From: Bacillota bacterium
Lineage (GTDB): Bacteria; Bacillota; Clostridia; Tissierellales; Sporanaerobacteraceae
Length of the DNA stretch: 9,991 nt
Reading direction: 5' to 3'
NCBI GenBank assembly: GCA_029779375.1
Contig: JAKPAR010000042.1
Location: 1-9,991 of the forward strand
Of the stretch, positions 1 to 5,531 are shown in pieces (the first letter of the stretch is position 1; each line of letters starts with the position of its first letter). The position numbers were made by a program, and so were the translations under genes. The notes beneath the pieces are model-generated. The model was not told the origin of the DNA and did not search any database. It was given only the letters and a program-made list of their open reading frames with translations.

Positions 1-699
1 TTTTACTTTTTGTGGTACACCTTGAATATTGGGCTCTATAGATTTTATTGTAAAATCATCATTGTATTCGACACTAAAGAATTTAGGAATATATACACCT
101 TCGATACTACTAATTCTCTTTAAAAACTCATCCCTATCTAAACCTGATTTTTTCCAATCTTTATATTCATCAAGTATCTCAAGAGTAACTTCCTCTCCTT
201 CTCCTATAACAAATATATCTACTATATCTGCTAGTGGCTCTGGATTGTACACACAAGGTCCTCCAGCCATAACAAAAGGATCTAAATCTCCTCTATCCTT
301 TGAAAATATAGGAATATCCCCCAAATGAAGCATATTTACAATATTTGTATAACTCATTTCATATTGCAAAGTAAAACCAACAAAATCAAAGTTTTTTATT
401 GGCTCCTTATTTTCCAATGAAAATAAAGGTATTCCTTCTTTTTTCATTTCTTTTTCCATATCAATCCATGGAGCAAAAACTCTTTCACAGCAATAATCTT
501 CCCTTTCATTCAAAAGATTATATAGAATGTGAAGACCTAAATGAGACATTCCTACATCATATACATCTGGAAATGCAAAGACGAACTTTACATTCATGTT
601 GCTTAAATCTTTTTTTATCATATTTTGTTCCATACCTATATATCTTGCTGGTTTTTCAACTCTATTTAGTACTCTTTCTAGTTTTTCTAAATCAATCAT
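1..699 (-). CDS. TIGR03960-type B12-binding radical SAM protein, N-terminal part (runs off the left edge)
   Basis: This frame starts at an ATG at 699 and stays open for 233 codons to base 1, so the C-terminal part is outside the window. An AAAGGTGA Shine-Dalgarno sequence lies a few bases upstream. Translated segments I recognise, in order, are VEKPARYIG near residue 15, FAFPDVYDVGMSHLG near 40-55, CERVFAPWIDME near 75, FTLQYEMSYTN near 110, AGGPCVYNPEPLAD near 145 and VIGEGEE near 165. Together these match the cobalamin-binding N-terminal half of the TIGR03960 family. The radical SAM core with its CxxxCxxC cluster motif should lie beyond the left edge and cannot be confirmed here. The biochemical role of the family is not established. 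It usually sits next to a TIGR03936 gene, the RNase G gene and rplU/rpmA in Clostridia, so its context suggests a tie to RNA or ribosome functions, but that is inference. The family call is firm; the function is unknown. Confidence 0.88.
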   Translation of the reverse strand, partial: MIDLEKLERVLNRVEKPARYIGMEQNMIKKDLSNMNVKFVFAFPDVYDVGMSHLGLHILYNLLNEREDYCCERVFAPWIDMEKEMKKEGIPLFSLENKEPIKNFDFVGFTLQYEMSYTNIVNMLHLGDIPIFSKDRGDLDPFVMAGGPCVYNPEPLADIVDIFVIGEGEEVTLEILDEYKDWKKSGLDRDEFLKRISSIEGVYIPKFFSVEYNDDFTIKSIEPNIQGVPQKVK

Positions 700-703
700 G
701 TAA

Positions 704-712
704 TCACCTTTC
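704..712 (-). promoter_or_regulatory. Ribosome binding site of the TIGR03960-type gene
   Basis: On the minus strand the sequence GAAAGGTGA ends four bases before the ATG at 699, which supports that start. No other in-frame start near it has a comparable site. Confidence 0.75.
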
Positions 713-729
713 GTAATTTTTCTGTAAGT

Positions 730-759
730 ATTATATTACCACTTTTTATAGTTTTTTAA
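730..759 (-). promoter_or_regulatory. Possible sigma-A promoter for the TIGR03960-type gene
   Basis: A perfect TATAAT (730-735 read on the minus strand) is preceded after 18 bases by TTAAAA (754-759), which matches the -35 consensus at four of six positions. It lies just downstream of the terminator that ends the LytM-like gene, so a new promoter is expected here. The surrounding DNA is very AT-rich, so chance matches are common and the call is tentative. Confidence 0.4.
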
Positions 760-781
760 TAGTCTTTTAATATAATTGTTT

Positions 782-806
782 AAAAAAAAGCAGCAAAGCT
801 GCTTTT
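782..806 (-). terminator. Intrinsic terminator after the LytM-like gene
   Basis: On the minus strand, AAAAGCAGC and GCTGCTTTT form a nine-pair perfect stem around a TTT loop, followed directly by a run of T that merges with the stem (eight T in all at 789-782). The hairpin begins at the last base of the TGA stop codon of the LytM-like gene. It should separate that gene from the TIGR03960-type gene. Confidence 0.88.
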
Positions 807-1477
807 CAATTTAATCTTACAACATCAATTGGATTTATAGGACTTCCATCCTTCCATATTTCAAAATGTAGATATCTATTTCCCTCACTAAAATCTCCCA
901 AAGAACCAATCTTTTCACCTTTAGAAACAGTACATCCAGCAGATACCTCTACTTTATCTAAATGTCCATAGACTGCTTCATAATCATCATATTTGATTGT
1001 GACATAATATCCTCTACTATTTTTATTTTCTATACTCTTAACAACGCCATCACCAATAGATAAAATGTCGCTACTATTTTCCGGTATGATATCTATTCCC
1101 TTGTTATATTTACCTTTAGAGTTTTTCAATTCTCCAAAAGGTTTGTAAACTTTCCCCTCAACAGGTGGCACGACTTCATCTTTGTCCTCATCAAATTTAA
1201 ATACCGAAATTATTTTCTCTGGTAATTTCAGCACTACTTTTGATTTTTTCAATATCTTTTTACCATCCTCTTTAAAACTAAATTCATAATTTATATTTTC
1301 ATTTACAATCCTTATGACATTGTTCGTAAATTTAGTATTTATCTTTTTCATAAGTATTAAGATAATTAAAATAACAATAGCAGCAATCAACTTATTTAAT
1401 TGCTTTTTATAAAAGTGCTTATCTTTATAAAATTTTTTATAGTTTACACGTTTCCTTGCACTACTTTTTTTCCGCAT
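806..1477 (-). CDS. Membrane-anchored LytM/M23-domain protein with degenerate active site, SpoIVFA-like
   Basis: The protein is 223 residues from the ATG at 1477. I prefer this over the in-frame GTG at 1489, because the AGGTGGGTGAT ribosome binding site overlaps that GTG and is correctly spaced for the ATG. A strongly basic N-terminus (residues 1-28) is followed by one membrane segment (about 29-44), a linker, and a C-terminal M23/LytM fold (about 105-220) with GKVYKPFGE, GIDIIP, YGHL and LHFEIW motifs. Compared with active M23 peptidases, the zinc-ligand His of the HxxxD motif is Asn125 (Asp129 is kept), and the first His of HxH is Tyr203 (His205 is kept). His172 of YGHL is also kept. It is therefore probably not a peptidase. 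Size, topology, degeneracy and position next to the TIGR03960-type gene fit SpoIVFA, the regulator of the SpoIVFB sporulation protease, but no spoIVFB follows. A SpoIIQ-like or other LytM scaffold role is possible. Confidence 0.8.
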   Translation of the reverse strand: MRKKSSARKRVNYKKFYKDKHFYKKQLNKLIAAIVILIILILMKKINTKFTNNVIRIVNENINYEFSFKEDGKKILKKSKVVLKLPEKIISVFKFDEDKDEVVPPVEGKVYKPFGELKNSKGKYNKGIDIIPENSSDILSIGDGVVKSIENKNSRGYYVTIKYDDYEAVYGHLDKVEVSAGCTVSKGEKIGSLGDFSEGNRYLHFEIWKDGSPINPIDVVRLN

Positions 1478-1480
1478 AAT

Positions 1481-1491
1481 ATCACCCACCT
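1481..1491 (-). promoter_or_regulatory. Ribosome binding site that decides the start of the LytM-like gene
   Basis: The minus strand reads AGGTGGGTGAT and then ATT before the ATG at 1477. AGGTGG is eight bases from that ATG. The GTG at 1489 lies inside this site and has no purine-rich site of its own upstream. Confidence 0.7.
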
Positions 1492-1525
1492 AATATCTAC
1501 TAATATGATATTTATAATAGGTGGG
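1485..1525 (-). promoter_or_regulatory. Hairpin overlapping the LytM-like gene's ribosome binding site
   Basis: CCCACCTA (1485-1492 on the plus strand) is perfectly complementary to TAGGTGGG (1518-1525), and inside it ATATC (1493-1497) pairs with GATAT (1507-1511) around a nine-base loop. In the minus-strand transcript the downstream arm contains the AGGTGGG Shine-Dalgarno bases of the LytM-like gene. No T-run follows on the minus strand, so this is not a terminator for apbE. The structure could mask translation initiation. On the plus strand the same hairpin is followed by TTTTATT and would look like a weak terminator, but no plus-strand gene needs one. Confidence 0.5.
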
Positions 1526-1536
1526 TTTTATTCTCA

Positions 1537-2601
1537 TTAATATTCATTATTAATTATATTAAATTTCTTATTTTTCAACTCAAATTTATCTTTCAAATCA
1601 GGCGAAATATAAGTTTTACCATCTTTAGCTATAAAAATTGCATCAACATTTTCAAGTTTTTTAATCAATTCAGTGCACTTCTCTCTTCCTAGTATGAAAA
1701 GAGATGTGGAAAGGGCATCTCCATCTATTGAATTCTTAGTCACAACACTTACTGCAGACAATCCACTTTCTGCTGGATAGCCTGTTTTTGGATCAATGAT
1801 ATGATGATATCTTTTACCATTCACTTCAAAGTATCTTTCATAATCTCCTGATGTAACTATAGAACTGTCAACCACACTCATGATACCAATATAATTTCCT
1901 CTAAATTCAAAAGGATTTTGAATTCCTATCTTCCAATACTTGTCCTTAGGTTTTTCTCCATAAGCATAAACATTGCCTCCCAAATCTATTATTGCACTAT
2001 TTACGCCTTTTTGTTTCAAAATCTTTTTGACTTCATCCGCAGCATACCCTTTAACTATTCCTCCCAAATCTATTATCATTCCTTCTTCTTTTAATAAAAC
2101 ATTGTTGTCATCTAACAATTCCAGTTTTCTATAATCTACTTTGTTCATAGCCTCAACTATTTTTTCTTTTTCTGGAATTGAATGAACTTCATTTTCCCCT
2201 TCTTCTTTGATATTCCAAAGTTCCACCAGTGGACCTATAGTAGGATCATAGGCTCCATCAGTCAATTCAGCAAATTCTATCGATTTTTTTAGAACATAAT
2301 ATACATCTTTATGAACTTTAACTGGGTTCTTACCTGCATTTTGATTTATTTTACTTACATCGCTATCTGATATAGTCTTACTCATTCTATTTTCAATTTC
2401 TCTCAATCTATCAAATACTTCTTCAAGTATTTTTTCATCTTTGCTATCATATATTTTTATTGTCATGACTGTATTCATCATGAATTCAGTTTTAGATATT
2501 GGCTCACCCACAGTTTGCCTTTCACATCCCGTAACTACTATGCATAGACAAATAAGTACAACCAAAGCAAAAACTATCTTAAATTCGTATTTCATATTCA
2601 T
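1537..2601 (-). CDS. apbE: FAD:protein FMN transferase (ApbE), lipoprotein
   Basis: ApbE uses FAD and magnesium to attach FMN through a phosphoester bond to a Thr or Ser of a target protein outside the cytoplasm. The 354-residue product has a signal peptide (about 1-25) ending in a VTGC lipobox, so Cys26 should be lipidated. The ApbE fold follows with its characteristic motifs: DGAYDPTIGPLVELW (115-129), DLGGIVKGYAAD (178-189), IDLGGNVYAYG (205-215), TSGDYERYF (250-258), HHIIDPKTGYP (266-276) and DGDALSTSLF (293-302), the last expected at the metal and FAD site. Length is normal for the family and nothing is broken. The start is ATG at 2601 with AGGA eight bases upstream; an ATG two codons later (2595), with AAAGGG six bases upstream, is almost equally good. 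It lies 67 bases downstream of the FMN-binding lipoprotein gene, its likely substrate, with a terminator in between. Confidence 0.95.
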   Translation of the reverse strand: MNMKYEFKIVFALVVLICLCIVVTGCERQTVGEPISKTEFMMNTVMTIKIYDSKDEKILEEVFDRLREIENRMSKTISDSDVSKINQNAGKNPVKVHKDVYYVLKKSIEFAELTDGAYDPTIGPLVELWNIKEEGENEVHSIPEKEKIVEAMNKVDYRKLELLDDNNVLLKEEGMIIDLGGIVKGYAADEVKKILKQKGVNSAIIDLGGNVYAYGEKPKDKYWKIGIQNPFEFRGNYIGIMSVVDSSIVTSGDYERYFEVNGKRYHHIIDPKTGYPAESGLSAVSVVTKNSIDGDALSTSLFILGREKCTELIKKLENVDAIFIAKDGKTYISPDLKDKFELKNKKFNIINNEY

Positions 2602-2621
2602 CCCTTTCTTCCTAGAAATTC

Positions 2622-2648
2622 AAAAACCCTAACATATGTTAGGGTTTT
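2622..2648 (-). terminator. Palindromic intrinsic terminator between the FMN-lipoprotein gene and apbE
   Basis: Bases 2623-2648 form a perfect 26-base palindrome with arms AAAACCCTAAC and GTTAGGGTTTT around ATAT. The arm ends in T runs on both strands (TTTTTG on the minus strand). It lies 20 bases after the stop codon of the FMN-binding lipoprotein gene and 21 bases before the apbE start. It can work in either direction. With only a five-base T run it may be partly read through, which would let apbE be expressed at a lower level from the upstream promoter. Confidence 0.82.
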
Positions 2649-2668
2649 CTACTATAATCTAATTTATA

Positions 2669-3532
2669 CTATTTCGCATTCTCTAATGCTTTTGTTGCTA
2701 AACTTATGACATTATCTCTAGTATGAGTTGCCCCTGATATTGCATCTAGATTTAAATTTTCTACTCCGTTGTTGTCAATAATTTGTTTTTCAAGTGCTGC
2801 AGCTGTATCTAGTGATGGCAAATAAGCATAATTTTCCATTGATTTAATATCTCCAGTTTTTATTTGTGTTGGTTCTGTCTTTGGATTTCCATCATCACCT
2901 ATAACAGGTTTGTTTTCTTCATCAACTACAACCTTTTGCCCTTCCATATCTTCAACTGCTACTTCTTCATAATTTACTCCTACAATAGTTCCTTCTTTAA
3001 CAACTATTTTAATTTGAGCTAACCAACCATGAGAAGCCTCATCAGCTTTAGCTTCATATACCCCATCTTTAAATACAGGTTCATATGTTTCACCTTTTCT
3101 AGCTTTTTCTAACAAAGCATTTACAACTTCTTTAAAACTTGCTTTTGTGTGAGTAGCTCCTGATACTGCATCGTAGTCAATACTGTCAACATCTTTCTTT
3201 TCCATAAATTGTTCATTTAAATTTTTAATAACTTCTATTCCTTCTTGGTAATTATAGTTTGATTCATTCTTTTCTTCGCCAGTTTCTGCAAAATATTCGT
3301 TGTAATCGAATGAAATAATTTCTCCATTTTTAACTTCTAAAGTTGCCATTGGATAATTTCCATGCTCACTAACTGGCATCTTAACTAAGTACTTTCCATC
3401 TTTCAAACTACTTGTTGCAGTTTCTCCACTACCTTCTTTTACTGGAACCTTAGCTTCTTTTTCAGAACAACCTGAAAATACAGCTAAAGATAAAACTAAA
3501 ACCAAAGCCAATGCTAAATATTTCTTCTTCAT
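2669..3532 (-). CDS. Lipoprotein with two FMN-binding domains (PplA-like)
   Basis: This 287-residue protein is a predicted extracytoplasmic electron carrier. A signal peptide (1-21) ends in the lipobox FSGC, so Cys22 should be lipidated and anchored to the outer face of the membrane. Two tandem FMN-binding domains follow, roughly 44-147 and 154-287. Each opens with a KDGKY/KDGVY strand, has an SEHG or ASHG segment, and ends with an identical SGATHT motif preceded by DAV or DAI. By family knowledge the Thr of SGAT (Thr127 and Thr269) is where ApbE attaches FMN. The second domain has an acidic insertion (about 200-235) missing from the first. The ATG at 3532 has a very strong GAGGAGGGTGA site, and a near-consensus promoter lies upstream. 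With apbE next in line, this matches the substrate/transferase pairs of flavin-based extracellular electron transfer such as Listeria PplA/FmnB. Electron donor and acceptor are unknown. Confidence 0.9.
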   Translation of the reverse strand: MKKKYLALALVLVLSLAVFSGCSEKEAKVPVKEGSGETATSSLKDGKYLVKMPVSEHGNYPMATLEVKNGEIISFDYNEYFAETGEEKNESNYNYQEGIEVIKNLNEQFMEKKDVDSIDYDAVSGATHTKASFKEVVNALLEKARKGETYEPVFKDGVYEAKADEASHGWLAQIKIVVKEGTIVGVNYEEVAVEDMEGQKVVVDEENKPVIGDDGNPKTEPTQIKTGDIKSMENYAYLPSLDTAAALEKQIIDNNGVENLNLDAISGATHTRDNVISLATKALENAK

Positions 3533-3535
3533 TTG

Positions 3536-3546
3536 TCACCCTCCTC
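3536..3546 (-). promoter_or_regulatory. Strong ribosome binding site of the FMN-lipoprotein gene
   Basis: The minus strand carries GAGGAGGGTGA three bases before the ATG at 3532. It is among the best Shine-Dalgarno matches in the window, suggesting high expression of this lipoprotein. Confidence 0.8.
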
Positions 3547-3573
3547 AATTTTTGCATAACAACATTTAATTAT

Positions 3574-3625
3574 CGAAGTTAGACTAAAATAGTATACTAT
3601 GATACATATTATACAAAGTTAGACC
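3574..3625 (-). promoter_or_regulatory. Candidate operator: paired direct repeats and a palindrome at the FMN-lipoprotein promoter
   Basis: On the plus strand, CGAAGTTAGACT (3574-3585) and CAAAGTTAGACC (3614-3625) agree at ten of twelve positions, with nine in a row identical, and are offset by exactly 40 bases, about four helical turns. One copy fills part of the spacer between the -10 and -35 boxes, and the other lies about 16-27 bases after the predicted start of transcription. Between them is the perfect palindrome ATAGTATACTAT (3589-3600), which falls at the start point. The downstream copy contains TTAGTCTAA on the minus strand, itself symmetric and faintly like DtxR/MntR-type half sites. 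The regulator is not identifiable from the sequence. Confidence 0.4.
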
Positions 3626-3636
3626 AATAAAGTCAA
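3608..3636 (-). promoter_or_regulatory. Near-consensus sigma-A promoter of the FMN-lipoprotein gene
   Basis: The minus strand has TTGACT (3636-3631) and TATAAT (3613-3608) separated by exactly 17 bases. That is eleven of twelve consensus positions at ideal spacing. Transcription should start near 3601, leaving a leader of about 70 bases before the ATG at 3532. It is the best promoter in the window and shows that the FMN-lipoprotein gene does not depend on read-through from minE. Confidence 0.85.
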
Positions 3637-3678
3637 CATTGTTTTGGTTTTAGTATTTAAATAAATAATTTAGAAACT

Positions 3679-3963
3679 TTATTTTATATTTTTTTCTTTT
3701 ACTTTTACTATTGGTATATTAGCAACTAAAGCAGGTATAGGAGCATCATCGCTTTCCCTTTTCGTTCGAGTAAGCTTTATATCAAAGCCTTCTTCATCTA
3801 TTACCATATATTCAGATACAACCCTAGTTATATCACTTTTGAGCATTTCAATAAACTTAGGAGAAATATCTGCTCTATCATTGATAAGTACTAATTTTAA
3901 TCTTTCTTTTGCTACTGTTTTACTATTTGTATTGTTCTTAGAAAAAATTTTTAACAGATCCAA
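3679..3963 (-). CDS. minE: Cell division topological specificity factor MinE
   Basis: MinE stimulates the ATPase of membrane-bound MinD and displaces MinC, restricting the MinCD division inhibitor to the poles. The product is 94 residues, within the usual range of about 80-95. Residues 1-8 (MDLLKIFS) form the short N-terminal membrane-contact segment, KERLKLVLINDRAD (19-32) is the anti-MinCD helix/strand region, and the rest is the dimerising topological specificity domain. The start is TTG (3963-3961), seven bases after AAAAGGGGG. The next Met is residue 40, so no ATG start would keep the anti-MinCD region. The 14-base gap to minD shows cotranscription. No convincing hairpin terminator follows the TAA at 3679. 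Confidence 0.95.
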   Translation of the reverse strand: MDLLKIFSKNNTNSKTVAKERLKLVLINDRADISPKFIEMLKSDITRVVSEYMVIDEEGFDIKLTRTKRESDDAPIPALVANIPIVKVKEKNIK

Positions 3964-3970
3964 GGAAATT

Positions 3971-3979
3971 CCCCCTTTT
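3971..3979 (-). promoter_or_regulatory. Ribosome binding site that supports the TTG start of minE
   Basis: AAAAGGGGG on the minus strand overlaps the minD stop codon by two bases and ends seven bases before the TTG at 3963, supporting TTG initiation. Confidence 0.75.
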
Positions 3980-4772
3980 ATTTACCAAACAAAATTTTCA
4001 TTATCCTAGAAAATTTTCCTTCTTCAGAATCAAAATTTAGAAGTTCTACTTCCTCCCCCAATATCCTTCTACAAATATTTTGGTATGCTTTCCCAGACAT
4101 AGCTTTTTCATCAGTTACAACGGGTTCACCTTTATTTGTAGAAATAACTATGGCTTCATCATCAGGAACAACACCTAATAAATCTATAGCCAATATATCT
4201 ATCATATCGTCTATATTCATCATATCACCTTTTTTAACCATATCTGGTCTAATTCTATTTATGATGAGCTTCGGATTATGTAAGCCTTTTGCTTCTAAAA
4301 GGCCTATAACTCTATCTGCATCCCTCACTGCTGAAATTTCAGGTGTTGTAACAATTACAGCTTCATCAGCTCCAACAATTGCATTTTGAAAGCCTTGCTC
4401 TATACCAGCAGGAGAATCGATTAAGACAAAATCAAATTCCTCCCTCAACTCATGAGTAAGTTCCAACATCTGTTCAGGTTTTACAGCATTTTTATCTTTT
4501 GTCTGTGCTGCAGGCAATAAATATAAACTATCATAGCGCTTGTCCTTAATGAGCCCTTGTTTCAATCGACAATTCTTTTCAACTACATCTACTAAGTCAT
4601 AAACTATTCTATTTTCCAATCCCATAACTACATCCAAATTCCTCAATCCAATGTCTGCATCTAAAACTACAACCTTGTTCCCAAGCATTGCAAGTCCAGT
4701 TCCAATATTAGCTGTAGTAGTAGTTTTACCAACTCCCCCTTTACCTGAAGTTATGACTATCACTTTTCCCAT
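3978..4772 (-). CDS. minD: Septum site-determining ATPase MinD
   Basis: MinD is a membrane-cycling ParA/MinD-family ATPase that recruits MinC to the membrane and is released by MinE. The 264-residue product has the deviant Walker A motif GKGGVGKT (10-17) with signature Lys11 and phosphate-binding Lys16, switch I DADIGLRNLD (38-47) and switch II/Walker B VLIDSPAGIE (116-125). The C-terminal residues KFSRIMKILFGK (253-264) form the expected amphipathic membrane-targeting helix, which distinguishes it from Soj/ParA and Mrp relatives. Length is typical and all key residues are present. ATG at 4772 is preceded by GAGGAGGCAGGA. It lies 23 bases after minC and 14 bases before minE, within one operon. 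Confidence 0.97.
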   Translation of the reverse strand: MGKVIVITSGKGGVGKTTTTANIGTGLAMLGNKVVVLDADIGLRNLDVVMGLENRIVYDLVDVVEKNCRLKQGLIKDKRYDSLYLLPAAQTKDKNAVKPEQMLELTHELREEFDFVLIDSPAGIEQGFQNAIVGADEAVIVTTPEISAVRDADRVIGLLEAKGLHNPKLIINRIRPDMVKKGDMMNIDDMIDILAIDLLGVVPDDEAIVISTNKGEPVVTDEKAMSGKAYQNICRRILGEEVELLNFDSEEGKFSRIMKILFGK

Positions 4773-4795
4773 ATTTTTCCTGCCTCCTCTTCAAT

Positions 4796-5419
4796 TTATT
4801 TTTTCGGTAAATATGTTTCAATGATTACTTCTTCACCTTCTATTTTAGCTATTTCTGGCCATTTAGATTCTTCTGCATTTTCTTCATCTGGACATCTAGC
4901 AATAAAGTTTGCAATTCTAAGTTGAGTGGGTTGAAGATGAAATGCAGCAACAATAGCTTCTTTATTCCCATTACTTCCAGCATGAGCTATACCTCTCAAT
5001 GTTCCTAATACCACGATATTTCCCCAAGCTTCAACTACTGAACCAGGATTTAAATCTCCAAATATAACTACATTCCCTTTATAGCTGATGAACTGACCAG
5101 ATCTTAATGTAGTTTTTACAAATTTTGTCATTCCTTCCCCTATTCCCTTAAAAATTTCTACTTCTTCTTTTACTTCTTCTTTTACCCCTTCTGCAATTTT
5201 TATTTTATATTTATCTTTTATTATTCTTCTCAATTCATTTTCTTCATCTTCTGAAAGCTTTCTACCTTTAAAATCAATTATTTGCCCCCCCTCAAAAAAT
5301 GATATGGAATTTTTTAATTTTTTATCCAGTTCCTTTTTTATTGAATTGAAATTTCCATCTTTTATATAGATATATAAACCATCTTGAGTTCCTTTGAACA
5401 CTACTAGATCTTGATTCAT
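4796..5419 (-). CDS. minC: Septum site-determining protein MinC
   Basis: MinC is the FtsZ-antagonising component of the Min system and is activated at the membrane by MinD. The 207-residue product has an N-terminal domain (about 1-75) with VVFKGTQDGLYIYI, a charged linker rich in Lys-Glu-Glu-Val (78-88), and the C-terminal beta-helix domain (about 98-204). The beta-helix contains RSGQ (106-109), the motif known to contact MinD, and the repeating strands GNVVIFGDLNPGS, GNIVVLGTLRGIAHAG and IVAAFHLQPTQLRIA. ATG at 5419 has GGAGGT eight bases upstream. It follows mrdA by 93 bases, across a terminator, so minCDE probably has its own promoter. Confidence 0.95.
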   Translation of the reverse strand: MNQDLVVFKGTQDGLYIYIKDGNFNSIKKELDKKLKNSISFFEGGQIIDFKGRKLSEDEENELRRIIKDKYKIKIAEGVKEEVKEEVEIFKGIGEGMTKFVKTTLRSGQFISYKGNVVIFGDLNPGSVVEAWGNIVVLGTLRGIAHAGSNGNKEAIVAAFHLQPTQLRIANFIARCPDEENAEESKWPEIAKIEGEEVIIETYLPKK

Positions 5420-5460
5420 TTTATTACCTCCAGAAAACTTTCATTGTTTATATTCTTCAT

Positions 5461-5489
5461 ATTATCTTTAATTCCTTCTTTTTATTGAA
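5461..5489 (-). promoter_or_regulatory. minC: Possible weak promoter for minCDE
   Basis: GATAAT (5466-5461 on the minus strand) is preceded after 17 bases by TTCAAT (5489-5484). The -10 box matches five of six positions and the -35 only three of six. It is placed sensibly, just past the mrdA terminator and before minC, but the DNA is AT-rich and the match could be chance. Confidence 0.25.
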
Positions 5490-5531
5490 AAAAAACTGAA
5501 CTGGAAGGTATTCTACCTAGCCAATTCAGTT
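5488..5531 (-). terminator. mrdA: Intrinsic terminator overlapping the mrdA stop codon
   Basis: The transcript can fold AACTGAA (5531-5525) against TTCAGTT (5500-5494), then TGG against CCA, then AGGTA against TACCT around a short loop, with small internal mismatches. Eight T residues end the structure at 5495-5488. The TAG stop codon of mrdA lies at the top of the hairpin. It should stop much of the transcription between the mre-mrdA genes and minCDE. Confidence 0.75.

Noticed and set aside
29..716. Plus-strand open frames of about 100 codons at 29-328 and 399-716
   Set aside because: They lie antisense to the TIGR03960-type gene, whose minus-strand frame is uninterrupted and clearly recognisable. 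Their translations show low-complexity Ser/Phe/Leu-rich sequence typical of shadow frames.
1478..1489. GTG at 1489 as start of the LytM-like gene (four residues longer)
   Set aside because: The GTG is part of the ribosome binding site itself and no purine-rich site precedes it. The ATG at 1477 is well spaced.
1485..1529. Plus-strand terminator formed by the CCCACCTA/TAGGTGGG hairpin and TTTTATT
   Set aside because: There is no plus-strand gene ending nearby, so a terminator in that direction has no evident purpose. I kept only the ribosome-site-masking reading.
2669..3532. Assignment of the FMN-binding lipoprotein to an Rnf or Nqr complex (RnfG/NqrC)
   Set aside because: RnfG/NqrC have one FMN domain and a membrane anchor and sit among other rnf/nqr genes. 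This protein has a lipobox, two domains and no such neighbours.
3637..3678. AT-rich stretch after minE as a possible terminator
   Set aside because: Only weak A/T pairings (for example TAAAT against ATTTA) are possible, with no GC-containing stem and no T run, so I do not call a terminator here.
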